Shown: piece after piece, positions 1 to 30,881 of the stretch
Layout of the letters: each line of letters opens with the position of its first letter
How positions within the stretch are numbered: the first letter of the stretch is position 1
From: Lota lota
Taxonomy: Eukaryota > Chordata > Actinopteri > Gadiformes > Lotidae
DNA: 64,000 bases
Direction of reading: 5' to 3'
Assembly: GCA_026745465.1 (NCBI GenBank)
Contig: JACYXH010000347.1
Coordinates: 7,501-71,500, forward strand
The notes under the pieces: generated by a model
What the model saw: the letters and a program-made list of their open reading frames with translations, nothing else
The model's database searches: none
What the model was told of the DNA's origin: nothing
Translations under genes and position numbers: made by a program

Positions 1-1158
1 AGGCTTTACGCACAATTAGCAGAATTTGGCTGAGTTTCAGTAAAATAACTCAATTTTGAGTCGTTGTGTTGTTGAGGTAACACTGTTCGGCTGAAGTCCT
101 TTTAAGTCCTTTAGGAAGGACAGCAGTGACGTGGTACCTAATCAGGGTAATAGTGGATAATAATAGTAATTAAAGTGGGTTATACAGGCTAATCACCAGG
201 AATAGACTGATAGACCTAGTCTGGGTACTAGGTTAGGCCTAATCAGGCTACTAGGTTAGACCTAGTCAGAGTAAAAGGATAGATAGTCTACAAACAACTT
301 AACACAGACTAACATTGACACCACACAGGAGACCTTGACTTACATCAAGAGCGCACTGGGAAAAAAGAATAAAGCAATATTTTGCTATAAATGGGTACTC
401 GCATTGAATGTTAAGACTCTGTTCATCTTCAAAAAGTCAAGCCATGTGGGAAGGTTTGTTTGTGTGTGACCGGAAAAACTCAGCAATGTTGTCTCTCAGT
501 GCGGCAACAAAAACTAATCATGAGAATGAATGTTAAACGGTCGTCCAGCACATACAAAAATGGCTATGAAGGCTGAGATACAACGTTAGGGCCACTGTGT
601 CCAAGAATCTCCCCTGAAAGAACAAAAACGGTAGCTCAGACCCGAGTTCAAATCCCCTCCAACTGATGCCAAGTCTGCTCATTCCACAGAACCCGATCCG
701 AAGGGGAACACTGGGGAACACTGGGAGATGAAACAGCATTTCATTACGACTAAAAAGAGGGGGGGGGGGGGGGGGGGGGGAGATGACGGGCATCCCAGTA
801 CAATAACCCGAAGCCATTGTAACGCTAGACAATGGATGCCGCTGTTCTCGCCAGTGTGGCGGGGTGGAATAGGACCCGGTGTGCCTGGCGCACACCGGGT
901 CACCACCAATCTGGCAACGCAACAACCGCCCAAAAGAACAGCGCTCGTCTGCCTTGTTGCTAAGGAACCCATAGCGGTACAATTTCAAACAAAACAAAAC
1001 AACAACAAAAGAAAAACGACTATATTTATATATTCTGAAATCCCCTACACTGACGAATATCCATTTTTGCGTCGATTGAAATAAAGTTATTTTACTTTTT
1101 GGAAAAACGCTCCAAAAGACATCCTCAGACAAACTTCGCCTGCGAGTGTGTGGTGTGT

Positions 1159-1193
<35 letters not shown>

Positions 1194-1461
1194 TGCGTGT
1201 GTGTGTGTGTGTGTTGCGTGTGTGTGCGTGCGTTGCGTGCGTGCGTGCGTCCGTGTGTGTGGCGTGTGTGTGTTGCGTGTCTGTGTGTGTTGCGTGTGTG
1301 TGTGCGTGTGTGTGGCGTGTGTGCGTGCGTGCGTGCGTCCGTGTGTGTGGCGTGTGTGTGTTGCGTGTCTGTGTGTGTTGCGTGTGTGCGTGCGTTGTGT
1401 GCGTGTGTGTGGCGTGTGTGCGTGTGTGTGTTGCGTGTCTGTGTGTGTGTGTGTTACTCAC
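1..1461. other. dym intron sequence at the left edge, with GT-rich repeat
   Basis: No exon is recognisable here. The stretch lies downstream (minus strand) of the last dym exon visible in the window, so it should be dym intron; the remaining C-terminal dym exons must lie beyond position 1. It holds a poly-G run at about 760-780 and a degenerate GT/GC repeat at about 1145-1452. That repeat reaches to within a few bases of the dym splice donor at 1461. The long frames through it are repeat artefacts. Confidence 0.6.
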
Positions 1462-19414
<17,953 letters not shown>

Positions 19415-19550
19415 CTCTCTGTCTCCCTCTCTCCTCTCCCCCGAGGCCCCTGAGTGTCTCAGCCACAAGCCCCTCGCCTCACTGCCTCATCAGATAGTGA
19501 TGAACTGAATCTACAAGTACAACAAAACATGTGTTCAGATAGGTATAAAA

Positions 19551-19621
19551 GGAGAACATGAAACAACATAAAACCATCCATTAGACTCTAATGGATGGTT
19601 TGATGTTGTTTCATGTTCCCC
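19551..19621. repeat. Near-perfect hairpin (35-bp arms, 1-nt loop)
   Basis: The left arm 19551-19585 and right arm 19587-19621 are reverse complements with about two mismatches. A further palindrome (tatcctctaatgattagagg) follows near 19660-19682. It lies in the first (5' UTR) intron of dym. It could be the remnant of a foldback element. Confidence 0.85.
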
Positions 19622-20110
19622 TTTATGTTTATGTTTCATGTTCTCCTTCACCATGAGCCTATCCTCTAATGATTAGAGGATACATAACTACGTCAAAACC
19701 ACAGCTTTTTTTTTGGCCATGACCGATGTCACAATACATGTTACTAAGGCTATGCAAGTTGTACTTTTCCTCCAAACTGATAGACTCAAATCGATGTCTT
19801 GCTGTTCAGGAAGCAAGCCATGCTTGTAATTGTAGTTCTATAGATAGAACAAGCATTAGCTCGTCACCTGGGCTGACCTCTTTCATTTGGTTGCTTCGTA
19901 ATTTGAAGAGGGTCGTGTATTGTTACAAATTGAATCAATGCAGTACGATTACTCAACACTTATATTGGTGTTTCGATGAAACGCCATCACCCATGATGAC
20001 CGGATCAAAGTATAACACATCTTGGTTTGGTTCATGCATGAGGACTGGCTCACCTCACCTAATGGCAGTACAATATATACAGTCAACACCTTACAGCCTC
20101 CTGCCCATCT

Positions 20111-20238
<128 letters not shown>

Positions 20239-20390
20239 CCTACAGTATGCATCTGGATCAGAAGTGGGTCGTTAGCCTATATTTAACAGAATGGGCTGAC
20301 AAGAGGAATTGGGTCTCTCTACTCTCTATTGTACACTGGCCATAACATTCCCCGCTCCCCATTCTCCCCACCATTAAGAACTGTGCGCAA

Positions 20391-20595
20391 TGGACCCTTT
20401 TCACAGAGGTGTCATTCTAGGACAAACACCGCTCATAACACTAATTATGGGTCCTCGTTGTGTGTACCACGGCATGGATAGTAGACAAAACTAGTGAAGA
20501 TAAGTCAACTGCCCGTGCCCTGGAACATAAAACTACCAGAACCATCATTAGTGTTATGAGCGACACCAGTGTTTGCCCTAAAATCTGAAACCCTT
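20391..20595. mobile_element. Foldback MITE, copy A
   Basis: A 205-bp element related along its length to copy B at 42490-42694. It starts 'ggacccttttcacagagg' and ends 'tctgaaaccc', a degraded form of the terminal inverted repeat AGACCCTTTTCA. Internal inverted blocks 'cgctcataacactaat' and 'attagtgttatgagcg' are nearly exact complements. It has no coding capacity. A non-autonomous DNA transposon is the best reading; the superfamily is not clear. Confidence 0.72.
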
Positions 20596-22036
20596 ATGTT
20601 CTTCCAGGGTTCAAAATGAACACCAGCCACCAGCGGATTGATTTGACCATTTGGCAGGTAAAGACACAACAGTCTGAAAGCTTATTTCTTAAATACATCC
20701 CCAGTCTCACCTTTGAGGAAAAAAACAACAACAGTTTAACCCTTAAATCACCAACTCGGATGACCTCACTTTCTGCAACCATTTTCAAAATGGTAACATT
20801 TTGAACAACATACATGGAGCTCTTAATCTCGCCCAAACTCTAGTCGAGAGAGAATAGGATGAGATGACAACATATGTGGACCTTCACCCAGTCTACCTTC
20901 AGTAAATGAAGGGGCTTGGATGTTGGAGAACTGTTTGCCTCTTGCCTAAAGGAGACCTAGCCAACAGTACACATTGGACAGTCCAGTACTGCGCCACATA
21001 TTTTTATGGCACTTAACTTTGTAATACACTGTATACCAGTAGTAATAATACTGTATTAATACGCCAAGGTTTTCCTATTTTTCTCTATAGGATTTTCCTG
21101 AGCCGCAGTGACTTCTTGAAGTAACATGCGCAAGAATTGTAGCATTGTTTTTTTCTTACGTAGACCATTTCAACGTTAATGCAGTACAACAACATGTCAT
21201 TATGATCAGTCACTAAGCAACATTTCAAACCACACCAATCATGAAGTATGGAACTATTAGCAGAAGTTGTATTATTAAAAATACAGCTGACAGCAGTTGT
21301 GTGCAATGTCAAACGTTTACCAACCAAACAGTCTGCGTTTGCCCCACTGGGTCACGGTGCCTCTCATCAGGACCTACTTGTCAGATCCTGGCCGTTGGGT
21401 GCGTGCTACTGCTGTGAGTTGATTAAGAGTATGCACTGCTCAGTGGGCGTTCACAACAAAAGAGGGTTTCATTCATGGGAGAGGTTTCAGATAGCAAGCA
21501 GGATGTAAATCTGCTTTAAACACCACAACGCCACGCCTTTTGCATATAGATCAGCAAAGACGGGTGGTAGAAGAATACTGAGGTGGAGCAACGCCTGTTC
21601 CAGTGAGGACTTCATGCAGAGGACATTGCAAATAGCCATGCTCGTTTTATATCCACGCTGTCTTGTTCCCCCCCCCCCCCCCCAAAAAAAAATCATCAAT
21701 ACTGTTCATTTAGTTAACTGGCGTTTCCATGGCAAACCCTGCTCCTCGTCACGAGGATCACGTATTAAATAAAGTCGTTTATAAATAAGCATTCATTTGC
21801 GAGCAATTGCTGATGATGTTTCCAATGCGAATGCGCACCGAGAGCGTTTCCTCAGCCGGTGGTGCGTTCAAAACATCCATGCGCTCAGGAAAAGAGGGTT
21901 CAGTCAAAGACCGCAGTTTCAACTGATGCGGTCAACGTGCCACTAAAGTCAATTAGGTTCACTTTAGTCGTCTAATATTGGTGTTCAGCACCCAGTAAGC
22001 CGTTTCATTGCGATCAGCTGACAGCTCAGTTTACCT

Positions 22037-22310
22037 GTCATGTGTTTCTTCTCGGTGTTGTCGTGGCAGCCGTAGCTTTCTTCAATCCGTCCACTTATCA
22101 CGAGCCTTCTGGCAGCGATCGATGACCGATCGATATGCTATTCACCTATAAATACTGGAGAATGGTCATCAGTTCTGAGCAATATGAGACAGCTAACTTT
22201 GCTTTGGTTACTGCTCTCCACCATATTTCCACGTCGCCACCCCTTGCGTCATGATCACGCAGGGCTTTACGTCAGTGACGTCGCCGATAGAACTATGGCA
22301 ATAGATCGGA
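22037..22310 (-). promoter_or_regulatory. dym: Probable dym 5' UTR exon and promoter region
   Basis: On the minus strand a consensus donor (GACAG|GTAAAC) ends at 22037. It would join the acceptor about 95 nt before the dym start exon (near 19510). Upstream lie CpG-containing sequence and a CRE-like TGACGTCG near 22275. The first-exon 5' boundary is not visible. This is inferred from position and the donor only. Confidence 0.4.
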
Positions 22311-22942
22311 ACACATTCTGTGGCAATTATCAAAGAATCGGCTATCCCAATCCCACTAAAAACGACTTTTACATTATTTTATACATTTTTAACTTTAACT
22401 GTATACCGTTTGTCTGGAACGTTCTTAACTCATCTTGTAGTCTGCGGTTACCATCGTTTTCGAATAAAAACGATACTACTATATCCATAGTGTTCAATAC
22501 ATCATAATATAAATAATGAAGGATCAAAGATCATTTTAGTGAATATATAAAATACTAATTAAACAGCAATTATACAGTCTACAAAGTGAAGGTAGTGAGA
22601 CCCACTTATGCATAAACAAACTTTATTTGGATAATGTTCATAGAAAGCAGTTGTATTTGTGGACACAAATCTGAAGCTGATATGCAAAAATGACCTGACA
22701 GTTTATGGAATGACAACTTAAAATATCACTAAATGAATATGGGATCAATCAAAAGGCCCATCTAAAAATGTCTTACCCCTAAGAGAAGAGTGTTCAGATA
22801 TACAGAGATACAATTATTTTTCAAATGTTGACTACCAGATCTATGATAATGAAGGTTGAATTAATAAGTTAATATATTTTCTGCATTGGGAATTAGTTAT
22901 TTACAAAAAAAGTACATATTTTTTAACAACGTCATGCAGCTG
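22310..22942. other. Intergenic, AT-rich, dym to c18orf32
   Basis: No gene is seen here. The left part may hold the dym promoter flank, and the right part is the 3' UTR of c18orf32, whose poly(A) signal is at 22622-22627. The frame at 22184-22507 has no family resemblance or exon signals. Confidence 0.5.
22622..22627 (-). terminator. c18orf32 poly(A) signal (AATAAA)
   Basis: On the minus strand AATAAA lies 315 nt downstream of the c18orf32 stop codon, the first canonical signal in that direction. Confidence 0.5.
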
Positions 22943-23753
<811 letters not shown>

Positions 23754-24501
23754 TTACGTTGCAATATGTCTTATCGTCAACATAGTTATCTATGCAATGC
23801 ATTTTGTATGCATTGCATAGATATGCATCGATATGCATTAACTACAGCAATTAATAATTCTTATTTGCAGCCGTGGGTGGAGTTATCTCTGAGCTAACCT
23901 GGATTACTGCAAATTAGGCTTGCAGCAAATATTCTGCCATTCCCTGAATCCTGACTCAACACATCGGGTTTAACTAGAATCTTAATTTAATCCATCCTAT
24001 GCTGTATGTTCCCTCCCACTGGCTTGATGGGCTGTTTACTATCCCACTGGCTTGATGGGCTGTTTACTATCCCTCTTGCCCTGGTGTCTACACATAGATA
24101 AATTGCATACACATCACCAAAATTCAAAGTTTTTGAAAATTGTTATGGTTCGTCACTGAAGGTCCCATTTGCCTCGTTATGATGTAACCTGTCGCGGATG
24201 CCATGTCTGCGCATGTGCGTTATCTGAAAGCATCGCCTGAAAAAGTTCCACTTCAGTTAATGGCTTAACAGACAACGTCCCAACAAATGAACGGAGTACA
24301 AATGATCGTTCTTCACTCGACGTTTTCCCGTTTGATGTCACGACCTAGTATTGTCTCATCGACGTTTTCATTGAACTAGCTGACTGCAAGGCTACTTCAA
24401 AAAGCTAACAGTTGCCTGGTCGTAAACGATCGCTGAGCGTGATCAGCGGTATTATGTTTATGAATGTCCACATGGGACAGGTTCCTAGCTAGGCGTCTCA
24501 C

Positions 24502-24735
24502 CTTTTCGAGAACCAAGCACCAATGTTAATCGCTGTCCCACAGTTTAAATTAGACAAATCGTCGTCTCCGCCTCGGATCATGGATGTAGCATCGGATGCT
24601 GCTAGAATAAATTGACGCATGCGCAAACTAGGACTTCCGCAGCAAAAAACAAACAAACAAACAAACCCGGAAGTTGAATGAAAACACACAAGGCGCGTTT
24701 CTTCAAAACACCAACAACCACAGCGAGTACCAAGT
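24502..24735. promoter_or_regulatory. Divergent c18orf32/rad1 promoter
   Basis: The minus-strand c18orf32 donor at 24501 and a probable plus-strand rad1 non-coding donor (CCAA|GTAAGC near 24731) bracket about 230 bp. Between them are an NRF-1-like ACGCATGCGCA (24615-24625) and an ETS-like ACCGGAAGT core within 24665-24674. This is a common arrangement for housekeeping bidirectional promoters. Another NRF-1-like TGCGCATGTGCG lies near 24208. Transcription starts are inferred. Confidence 0.55.
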
Positions 24736-25075
24736 AAGCTGTACGATGAACAAGACACATTTTTTTACCTCAATTGGCCACTGTCTTTCTTAAACTCGTG
24801 TTATGTTACAGTGAAGCTCAGCTAGTTCACTTAGCACACACACACACACACATAAAAAAGTGGCGTGGAGACATAGCACATCAACATTTTGACGTGTTGA
24901 TCGGCCTATGCCTTATAAAACGACCGTGGACCAAACGTCACGTACTGGGAATGAATGCCCTTTGGTTGACGTTATTCAGTTTTATTTATTTATTTACAAG
25001 GCACCTTGTAAGATGCAGATGTATTTAACGTCTTAAACAATAAACCCAATTGTTTCTGTTGATTTCAGTGTCGTA

Positions 25076-26806
25076 ATGCCCCTGTCAACGCAGTCCCAGA
25101 CGGACGATGCCCAGTACATTCTGGTGGCTAGTTTGGATAATGCTCGTAACATCTCCAACATATTGAAGGCGATCACCTTCAAAGACCACGCCATTTTCAG
25201 TGCCACTCCTAACGGCCTTAAGGTCACCGTGGAAGACTCCAAATGTCTTCAAGCCAACGCCTTCATCCAGGTGTGTGTAACTGAATCACAACGAAGTAAA
25301 TGTAACACTTAACTTGACAGTTATTGTTTACGTATGGCCTTTAAGCGAAATGACTTCATGGTAATTTTTGTCTGTCACCATAATGATATGTTTAAAATAA
25401 TCGTCTTTCTTTTTCCAGGCTGACATCTTTCAAGAGTTTACCATTAAGGAAGACTCTGTGGGGTTTCAGATCAATCTGACTGTTCTGTTGGATTGCCTCA
25501 CAATCTTTGGAGGGAGCGCTGTGCCAGGTAAATTACACTAAACATACTGATTTGATCCATCTGTATTAATGGTTAATGGACTGTGCTTTTGCAAAAAACT
25601 GAAAAAAGCACTTTAGTTATTGCTGTACTGAATGCATTTAAAAACAAGGCCACTCTCAATAGCTACTCTCTAGTAATAGCTTGTCTCTTTCTTTTTAAAT
25701 TTCCCCACATCGTGTGGACAGGAGTGAGCACAGCCCTGCGGATGTGCTACATGGGCTACGGCTACCCGCTCACCTTGTTCCTGGAGGAAGGTGGGGTGGT
25801 GACCGTCTGTAAGATCAACACACAAGAGCCAGAGGAGCCCATTGATTTTGACTTCTGCAGCAGCAATGTCACAAATAAGGTAGACCTTTACGATTTTGTA
25901 CGTAGAGGGTACACTCAAATGTATTATTTTCTTTAACATTAAAGACGCTGTTTATTTATTTTCCCTCCTACACAAGGTTATTCTCCAGTCGGAGAGCCTA
26001 AAGGAGGCCTTCTCTGAGCTGGATATGACCAGTGAGGTGCTACAGATCACCATGTCCCCCAGCCAGCCTTACTTCAGGTCGCTGTTGTCGTTTTTTATTC
26101 CATATTCCACAGTTCAGTCCTTACACATGTATTGCAATTGTAAACCACCAGAGTCCTGCTATGTCTAGTATGTCTATTTTCCTTTAGATTGATCAGTACC
26201 TTTGCAAGAGCATGATAACCAAATCACTGTGAAATATTTGACTGATTAATAAAACATATGGAAGAGATGTGAACTTTAGACCGGTCATTTGTGCTAAATT
26301 GGGAAATAAGAGAGAAGAACATTAGTATTAAGAAGCTAAGAAAAAAATATTTGATTATTAAACCTCAATTCAACTCTTCCTTACAATTATGACATTTTGT
26401 TCTCCAGGTTGTCTACATTTGGGAACTCGGGAAACGCCCACTATGACTATCCCAAAGACTCGGACATGATGGAGCTCTTCCAGTGCACCAAGACACAGAT
26501 TAACAGGTTAATCACGTTATATTCCCAAACTGCGTGGACGGTGCCATCACAGTAAAGTTGCTCACTCCCTGTACAACTGAAAAATGATCTTATACACTCT
26601 CTGCTATCCTCTGTCGACGAACACACAGGTATAAGATGTCCCTGCTGAAGCCGTCCACCAAGGCCCTGGCCTTGTCCTGCAAGGTCTCTGTGAGGACGGA
26701 CAGCAGAGGCTTCCTGTCCCTGCAGTACCTGGTCAGGAACGACGACGGACAGATATGCTTTGTGGAGTACTACTGCTGTCCAGATGAGGAAGTGGGGGAG
26801 GACTGA
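25076..26806 (+). CDS. rad1: Cell-cycle checkpoint protein RAD1 (9-1-1 clamp subunit)
   Basis: RAD1 forms the ring-shaped RAD9-RAD1-HUS1 clamp, loaded at damaged DNA in the nucleus, where it activates ATR signalling. Coding exons are 25076-25270, 25419-25527, 25722-25879, 25977-26077, 26408-26506 and 26629-26806. Phases agree, giving 279 aa (human 282). Diagnostic stretches are QYILVASLDNARN, NGLKVTVED, INLTVLLDCL, ALRMCYMGYGYPL, EEGGVVTVCKINTQEPEE, EAFSELDMTSEVLQITMSP and the end ICFVEYYCCPDEEV. The start is MPLSTQ, as in human MPLLTQ, seven bases after a splice acceptor (TTTCAG at 25068), so a non-coding first exon is expected near 24.7 kb. It is divergent from c18orf32 and tail-to-tail with brix1. 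Confidence 0.96.
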
Positions 26807-27179
26807 TGGAAGCGGTCTATAGGCCACCAGCAGTCACTTTCAAAACAAGATAGTTTGGGTAAAGCACTAGTTTCCCCAGAAAGGTTGCACCAATGAAGCA
26901 CAGGTTACAGAAAGGTAAAGCCTTGGTTTATTCTACAACCGATGTCATTAGAGGATGGCCTCTGGGCCAGTGAGGTGCAAGATGATGTTGCCACTGTCAA
27001 CTTAACCCATTTTCACAAATGTTGGTATATCGGCTGTGAGTGAATGCTTTTTTTCATTATTGAGTTTGCGTTATGCACATATATATACCTGTACATGTTA
27101 CATTTAGACCATTGACCAATTAGGAAGCTCGGTTCAAATGTTTGAGTATTGAAGGCAATTATAAAATGTTTACTAATTT

Positions 27180-27185
27180 AATAAA
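27180..27185 (+). terminator. rad1: rad1 poly(A) signal (AATAAA)
   Basis: AATAAA about 375 nt after the rad1 stop, followed by a T/GT-rich stretch. Confidence 0.55.
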
Positions 27186-27855
27186 ACTCAACTCTTTATT
27201 TGGAGTAATTGTCTTGGTTATTTGATATTTGTACTAGACTACAAGTATTTTTCTATACAGAGGTATTAAAGGACCCCTATTTTACCACTAGATGAAGAGT
27301 GATTAGCCATTACAAGCTTTCCAAAATTACCCTCTAGGACATCACACATGGTGGTGGTATTGGGCACATACCAGTATAGTCACAACATGTATCTACCTGG
27401 CTACCATTTTTCTCAAAAGGTGAAAAGAAAACTTAAAATGTTATATTAAATGTTTTCTCCAGACTATTAACCAAACTGCAATTACAGAGGCACCCACTTC
27501 CTCCTACCAAAGCATCTTGTTTTTCCCTGGTTTATATTTATTTAAGGCCACAGAAATAAACTACTAGAACAGAGTGAAGTGTATCAAAACATTTAGAATT
27601 TGTGATGTAGGATTTATTACAAATAAGGTTCCTGATAAAATCTGTTTTATAAGGCTTTGTCCTTGCAGACTTGTCGAAAGTTGGAATTGAGTTGGTGTAC
27701 ATAATGTAGTGACATACAAGAACAAAAACATTTGAAATCCACAGTTGGGATAGAAAAAAACAATCCCCTTAAATCGCACTGAAACCAATAAACCAATAAA
27801 CATTGCAACGCTACAATACTTCAGAATCTCTTACAGTTCAAACCCCGCTCCGGAC
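27186..27855. other. Convergent 3' regions of rad1 and brix1
   Basis: No coding sequence is seen. The right part should be brix1 3' UTR. A minus-strand AATAAA at 27613-27618, about 240 nt after the brix1 stop, is its probable poly(A) signal. The two 3' ends are separated by roughly 400 bp. Confidence 0.5.
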
Positions 27856-30350
27856 CTAACGGCTCATCTGCATGCGTCTCCTCTTGAAGGGCTTGGGCTT
27901 CCTCTTCTTCGGGTCCTGGCCCGGCTCCTCCTCCTGGATGTGGACGGGCTTCTCGACCCCCGGCGTGGCGAACACGTCCGCCGTCACGTCCTTGGTGGCC
28001 ACCTCCTTGTTCTCGGTCCGCTTCATCTTCTGGAGCTCCTTCAGCATCTGCTTCTCGCGCAGCTTGGCCGTGGTGGCCTGTCGCAGCTCCCGCCGGTGCT
28101 GCAGGGTGGACGGAGAACAGGCACGCGTTGAGCCCATCGTGGCCGACACCCAGCGCAGCTTTACAAAAGCCGACGTCCGTTTACAGCTTTCCCACGGGAT
28201 GTCAAGTACGCAACGATGTGGATGCTTGCTGTGAACTTGACACCGCGTGGTGAAGCGGTGCACAATGTATAACCGGATTCAGTTTGTGGTTAACTTTGTC
28301 GTGAGCGTTTATAACACTGTAACATTAGGTTTGTCACGTTTAGAAATAATATAATAATAATAATCAACAGCAAAAATAACTTGTTGGAAATGTTCCAAAA
28401 TGGGTATTCCAAGTTGCTAGTCTAGAACCGTACCATGTTGGGAGACTGGAAGTGTGGATTCTCATAGAGGGTGGGACCTCCGAAGCTCCCCTGGAAGATC
28501 TTGATGATGTTGAGAACGAAGCGAGGGCCAACCTCCACCAGAGCGCCGTCCTCTTCAATAATCTACATCACAGAGCAACGACGGAGATACATGTCCATTA
28601 GGGAGGGGTTAGGCATCTTGCTAAGGCTGCCTACAAGTAGACTGGACATTGGGGATTGAATGCAGAACCTTTCGGCTGGGAGACGAACACCCTATTCACT
28701 ACACTAGACGTCACCACTTTAACTCAAATAAAAAAAACTCACCTGGTAGTTTCTGAACCAGATCCGGTTGTCTGCGATGCTGAATGTGAAGACATGGTCC
28801 ACAAACGGTTGACTTTTGGGGTGATAGTGGGGTGTGGCAAATGTCTAAAACAGAAAACTTAGTTATTTTTGATGATTCAGCCTGATTTACAGCAGGCCAT
28901 AGAGATATCCGTTCACTGACAAAATCGCATAGTAGTAAACGTACCTGGATGAACAACTCCTTCAGTAAAGCAAAGTGAGGTTCCTTGTCGAACGTCTGTG
29001 GATCAAAACAAAAAAATTATGCATTATTCAGCAAAGCAATTAAATTTGAAAAAAAATGGACCTACAAGTTACTAAGAAGACTGACTGACTTCTGGGAATC
29101 GACTGCACCAAGGACATGTGTCCATATGTCAATATCCAGCCTGACCATACATAGACTCAAGTAAACTAGTCAAATAGATTCAAATATGGAACAGAGCAAG
29201 CTTTAATCTTAAAGCAAACATTGTACTTACGGGATCAAAAGACAGCAGTGGCCTGGAGCCTTTGAGGCAGTTTCCCGTCATTTTCAGTTCAGCCAGTGTG
29301 TGTACTGTGCAACGGATGAGATGGTAAATATGAATCGAAACCCTTCACTGGCGTAACCTTTACTTTGAATATAAACTTCAGACACATTGACATGCATGTA
29401 ATATACAATAAAAAAAAAAAGTACTCACTATTTTGTACAAGAAACTTTACAGACGGTCCATGGGGGCTGTTTGACATCCTGTGAAGACGAACAAATGTGT
29501 ATTTAAGTCAATCCAACACAACAATGTGGACGAATAAAAGCATACAAACGGGAAATGGGAGATACTTACCACATGTAAAGATCCTGCTTCTTCTTCGCCT
29601 CAAAATAGAGACATTTGTTGCAGTTTTTTATTTCACAAACCTGCGGGAACATTTAGCAAATAGTTAAAAGTGAACTAAAATCATGAAATCTGCACATGCC
29701 AAGCGGTCAAGTCAAGCAGACCCACCTCGTTTATGACGAAGAGTTTGTCCTTTCTGTCCATTTTAGTATCTGAAGGGAACACATGCACAGTCAGTGAAGT
29801 GGCTGATGCCTGGCCACAGTGTGACGTCCACAAATGAGATGATGATGATGATGATGATGAATGAGGGAGGGAGGGAGGGGGAGGGGGGAGGGGAGGGGGG
29901 GGGGGAGGGGGGGGGGGGAGGGGGGGGGGGGCTGAGCCCGACCGGAAACGAACCTGCTTTGGAGTGAGGCATCATGGTCCTCAGATCGTTCATCAGATGC
30001 CTCGTTCTGAAGTTGACGCCTCTCGAAGAGAAAATTAAGACTCTTTCTTTGTTTTTCCATTTGCCCTAATGAAGAAAATAAACAGTTTATGACCATGACG
30101 AAATCCAACGGTTTATTATTATTAATTAAAAAAAATACAATTGTATTGGGTTTATTCTAATCTAGCTGCATAGCCTAATAACTTAGCCAACACAAGCTCA
30201 ATTTACCATAGAAACTGGTGCCGGGACTGTTATTTCCTCTTGCGCCGTTGTAGGTACAGCTTCGACGTCCTCATTATCCACAAATTTGGCCTGTTTCGCC
30301 TTTTTCCCCGCCGGGCCATTGCTTCCACGTTTTCTCTTGGGTGGCGACAT
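27856..30350 (-). CDS. brix1: Ribosome biogenesis protein BRX1 homolog
   Basis: BRIX1 is a nucleolar Brix-domain protein required for 60S subunit assembly. Coding exons in transcript order: 30207-30350, 29954-30065, 29726-29769, 29570-29640, 29429-29478, 29231-29304, 28945-28995, 28743-28844, 28434-28562 and 27856-28098. Phases agree through all ten, giving 339 aa (human 353). The N-terminus is basic (MSPPKRKRGS). The Brix domain starts at GKWKNKERVLIFSSRG and includes MPHSKA, NKCLYFEAKKKQDLYMW, SNSPHGPSVKFLVQN, GNCLKGSRPLLSFDP, PKSQPFVDHVFTFSI and GPRFVLNIIKIFQGSFGG. The C-terminus is a lysine/arginine-rich tail. The intron between the second and third exons contains a G-rich tract (29876-29931, C-rich in the transcript). 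It is head-to-head with dnajc21, another 60S biogenesis factor. Confidence 0.96.
28598..28712 (-). mobile_element. tRNA-derived SINE, reverse orientation, in a brix1 intron
   Basis: On the minus strand it has an A-box-like head (tagtgtagtgaatagggtgt), 'cccagccgaaaggttctg', a B-box-like 'attcaatcccc' and 'gcaagatgcctaacccc'. It belongs to the same family as 41928 and 7984. It is sense with respect to brix1. Confidence 0.6.
29876..29931 (+). repeat. G-rich (GGGA)n/poly-G tract
   Basis: Runs of G separated by single A, about 20 bp from a brix1 donor; they are C runs in brix1 RNA. On the plus strand the sequence has many GGGG runs and could form G-quadruplexes. Confidence 0.85.
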
Positions 30351-30881
30351 GTTTGGAAGTGTGTGTGCGACAACACAAGCTGCTGCTAGCTCAGGGGGAA
30401 AAGACGCACGTGAAAAACGTCACAAGTTCCAAAGAAAGAAAGGACTCCGCCTAGTGAGCAGGAGGTGTATCGCACGTCATGGCGCGCGGTGTGCCAGGAA
30501 CGCCATGTGGAAACGGTCAACTATCGCGGGAATGCGTCGCACGTTGCTGCTCGCCGGCCTCGTTACGTCATCAGCAGTGTGTGTGTGTATGCCGCTTCGA
30601 GATCAGTTCAAAACATGCGTGACTTTATATGTCTCGTTTCGGAAATGTGTATAGACATTTTCTATTGTTAGGCCTTTGACACATAATATCAAGAAATTGC
30701 AATGGTACGTTTAAAGTAGCTTGAGTCAGTGTTATGTAACAGTTTATGTTGAACGACACTTCAGTTAGCATGCTATGTCAATGTAAAAGAGCTAGCTAGC
30801 CACCAACTATCGCTGTCTTCGGTCTGGACAACGTGATCAGCCATTCTTCTGTATTTCTAACGGATTTGGATCATATTCACT
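30351..30881. promoter_or_regulatory. Divergent brix1/dnajc21 promoter
   Basis: 531 bp separate the two start codons. It is CpG-rich in its left half, with an E-box CACGTG (30407-30412, the core MYC-type site) and a CRE-like TTACGTCA (30563-30570). Both genes act in 60S maturation, so joint control is plausible. Transcription start sites cannot be seen. Confidence 0.6.

Noticed and set aside
22184-22507. 107-codon frame starting MRQLTLLWLLLS, signal-peptide-like
   Set aside because: The hydrophobic start is tempting, but there is no family match, no splice or poly(A) support, and it lies over the inferred dym promoter flank.
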